Below are positions 62,257 to 64,000 of a DNA stretch of 64,000 nt, piece by piece. The notes below the pieces were generated by a model that was given only the letters and a program-made list of their open reading frames with translations, did no database searches and was not told the DNA's origin. Position numbers and translations under genes: made by a program. The stretch's first letter is position 1. Every line of letters starts with the position of its first letter. This DNA is from Tetrahymena elliotti 4EA (lineage: Eukaryota > Ciliophora > Oligohymenophorea > Hymenostomatida > Tetrahymenidae), in assembly GCA_000231825.2 (NCBI GenBank), contig JH720293.1, forward strand, positions 1,178,001 to 1,242,000, in the 5' to 3' direction.

Positions 62257-62325
62257 GGAGTGACTCTTGAGCCAAAAATTTATTCAGATTTAATCAAATT
62301 AAGATTTTGGCTCAAGAGTCACTCC
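62257..62325. repeat. Inverted-repeat element B (perfect 21-bp arms)
   Basis: The left arm at 62257-62277 starts GGAGTGACTCTTGAGCC and ends AAAA. The right arm at 62305-62325 is its exact reverse complement, with a 27-nt loop. It can form a strong hairpin in otherwise AT-rich DNA. The conserved core GTGACTCNTGAGCC is shared with element A 330 bp away. Possible natures are a MITE-like mobile remnant, a regulatory or processing hairpin, or an insulator. No flanking target duplication is clear. Confidence 0.75.
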
Positions 62326-62804
62326 TTGTTAAATTTAATCATAAATAAGAATTTTCTTATCACTAAATGTACTTTTACTTATTTTTTATCCAGTTTACTG
62401 AATTTAAAAAAAATACGAATTGTTGATTAATTTAATTTTTAAAAAACTTTCATATTATCTTTAGTGTAGATTTAGTTTCGAGAAAATATAAATTTTGAAA
62501 TGAGAGAGAGAGTTGAGGTTTAAATTATAATTACGGATTACAGAAAAAACATTTAAATCATTTACAATTTTCCATATATATAAATAACTTTTACAGAAAA
62601 AAATTAATTAAGGATAAAGTATGTTTTAATTATTGTTTGGTTAAATAATAATTTTCTTTAAAAAAATAATTACAGATCTGTATTATGTTCAAGATGAAAT
62701 TTAATATTTTTTGGTGAATATTCTTAGTAGATCATAGATTGATCTATCTATTTTATTTATTTACATTTTTTTAATCATAAAAGAGTGTTTAGCATATTTT
62801 TAAC

Positions 62805-64000
62805 TCATAAAGTAGTATTAACTAATGAGTCGTCAAAGGAGTGATTCTAATTAAATTAAATTTTTTTCTTCTTTTTTTAAGCTTAGCTATTTCCTTATTA
62901 AACATAAAAAGGATGATTATTACTATTTGTTTGATTATTTGATTATAGTACATTTCCTGCATTAAATATTCCTGAATTTTGTAAATTACTTTCTTTTTCT
63001 CGACTATTATTTTGCTATTATTTTTTCACTAAGGGTGGTTTATTATATGATTAAAATGAGTTATTGTGACTTGTTTAACTAGCAGCGGTTTAGTTAAAGG
63101 CCTACTTTATCTAACCCTAAAGATATGAAGAGTCCTAGGAGGTTGAAGAGAAGTGATTAGAATTCATAATTGAAGAAACAGAAAGCTGCTACTGATTAAT
63201 CTATTAAGCATTATGAGAGTAAATACTAGATTATGGTCTTTGATTAGGAGATTGTTTTTTCTTTCTGTTTGGGCTAAGAGGCTGTTTATATGGTTCAAAT
63301 TTATTGAATTTTTCATTCACCTGTTAAGAGATATTGACCATTTTTACTTTATTAGAAGAATTAGAGGAATTTTTAATATTATTAGTTTAAGATTATTAAG
63401 AAGAATTTTTTCCTCCGGAAATGCTTCTTTTTTTGGATTTTGAAGAGTTGCTTCTTTGATTTCTTTACTTTGTTAAAACATCAAGCAATTCATCAGCTGA
63501 ATTTTCAAAATGATTTTCTTTATTTTCTAGAGATTTTTGTGGGTATTATTGGTTTTATAGTACAACTTACTGATGTTAGTGCTAGATGATAAAATTTTAA
63601 TGTAAAGGCTATTACTAATAATGAATAAAGGTATTTTATTTCAAATCTAAATTATTTTATGGTAAATAATTTCCTTCAGAACCTCTCCTACTAGATCTTA
63701 TTTATTAATTATTACTTATTTAGATGTTTTATTTCAAAGGTAACCCTTATTATATTTTATTTGTAAGCTAGTTATTTTTTTATGCTATTTGAGAAATTAA
63801 ATATTTTTGCTATGATTACTCATTAAAGTTTTAGTTGGGCATATTATAAGAATTATTCAATGATTAAGAATTTAAAGGAATCATCTATTAGTTATCAATA
63901 TTTTAAAATGCATCAGCTAAATCTAATGTGCAATTCTTAGAATCTCCTCCTCCACCTATATTTCCATAAACAGTATCATCATAAGAGAATTGTTAGTGTA
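62805..64000 (-). CDS. Q/N/S-rich low-complexity protein, 3' part
   Basis: The 5' end is beyond 64000. One open frame of about 398 codons ends at TGA 62807-62805. The protein is rich in Gln, Asn, Ser and Lys, with Gly runs (YGNIGGGGDSKN) and basic patches (RSSRRGSEGN, KSKKRSISGGK, PNRKKKQSPNQR). One more ordered stretch is HFENSADELLDVLTKQRN. The composition resembles disordered RNA- or chromatin-associated scaffolds and prion-like domains. The function is unknown. The hairpin-core sequence AATCACTCC also occurs inside this coding region (62836-62848) as NHS, probably by chance. Confidence 0.78.

Larger units (their letters stand above)
61305..62804. other. Intergenic region with inverted-repeat elements
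   Basis: About 1.5 kb upstream of Cu-ATPase copy 2 and downstream of the low-complexity gene. It holds the two hairpin elements listed separately and half-site copies (GGCTCAAGA at 61645-61653; GCTCAAGAG at 61666-61674). No coding sequence was detected. Confidence 0.5.

Noticed and set aside
1..64000. Telomere repeats, CRISPR arrays, rRNA genes, phage or insertion-sequence genes
   Set aside because: None seen anywhere in the window.

Overview
This window reads as macronuclear chromosomal DNA of a Tetrahymena-like oligohymenophorean ciliate. The sequence is about 78-80% A+T. TAA and TAG are read as glutamine inside every convincing gene, and TGA is the only stop. Most genes are broken by short AT-rich GT...AG introns, usually starting GTAA. 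Codons favour AGA, AAG and GGT. Because of this code, ordinary short ORF calls fragment the real genes. The models below come from reading the ciliate code, splicing by eye and checking that exon phases agree. There are no telomere repeats, phage genes, CRISPR arrays or rRNA genes.

Layout. 0-5 kb: end of a coiled-coil gene (+), a 209-aa mitochondrial-type membrane protein (-), and the centriole/basal-body protein FOR20 (+). 5.4-8.8 kb: a long NEK-family kinase (-). 10.1-12.2 kb: mitochondrial citrate synthase (-). 14.6-17.1 kb: a decayed protein kinase + TPR gene (-). 17.4-20.7 kb: a secreted or membrane histidine acid phosphatase (+) and a small BET-type bromodomain protein (+). 22-26.7 kb: two Q/E-rich coiled-coil genes (-). 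27.6-28.2 kb: an open frame interrupted twice by TGA (+). 28.2-29.8 kb: an unknown coiled-coil gene (-). 30.8-33.5 kb: V-ATPase subunit B (-). 34.6-36.2 kb: a Mo25/CAB39 scaffold (-). 37.7-38.1 kb: a RAMP4/SERP1-like ER protein (-). 38.5-40.2 kb: a MORN-repeat protein (+). 42.4-48.0 kb: a DENN-domain protein with a huge low-complexity tail (+). 48.3-50.1 kb: an unknown protein (-). 50.7-52.9 kb: an intronless Q/N/S/K-rich protein (+). 53.3-61.3 kb: two tandem P1B copper-transporting ATPases (-). 62.8-64 kb: the 3' part of another low-complexity gene (-).

The genes are mostly independent eukaryotic transcription units, not operons. Loose themes are cilia and cytoskeleton (FOR20, NEK, Mo25, MORN), membrane traffic and ion pumping (DENN, V-ATPase B, RAMP4, Cu-ATPases) and mitochondrial metabolism (citrate synthase and the 209-aa protein). 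The Cu-ATPase pair is a clear local duplication. The most unusual items are two loci that keep recognisable coding sequence but carry in-frame TGA codons (one also has frameshifts), a pair of related ~70-bp hairpin elements near 62 kb, a degenerate tRNA-like Pol III element near 41 kb, a probable GC-AG intron, and a gene whose first exon seems to be only the ATG. No clearly new multi-gene system was found.
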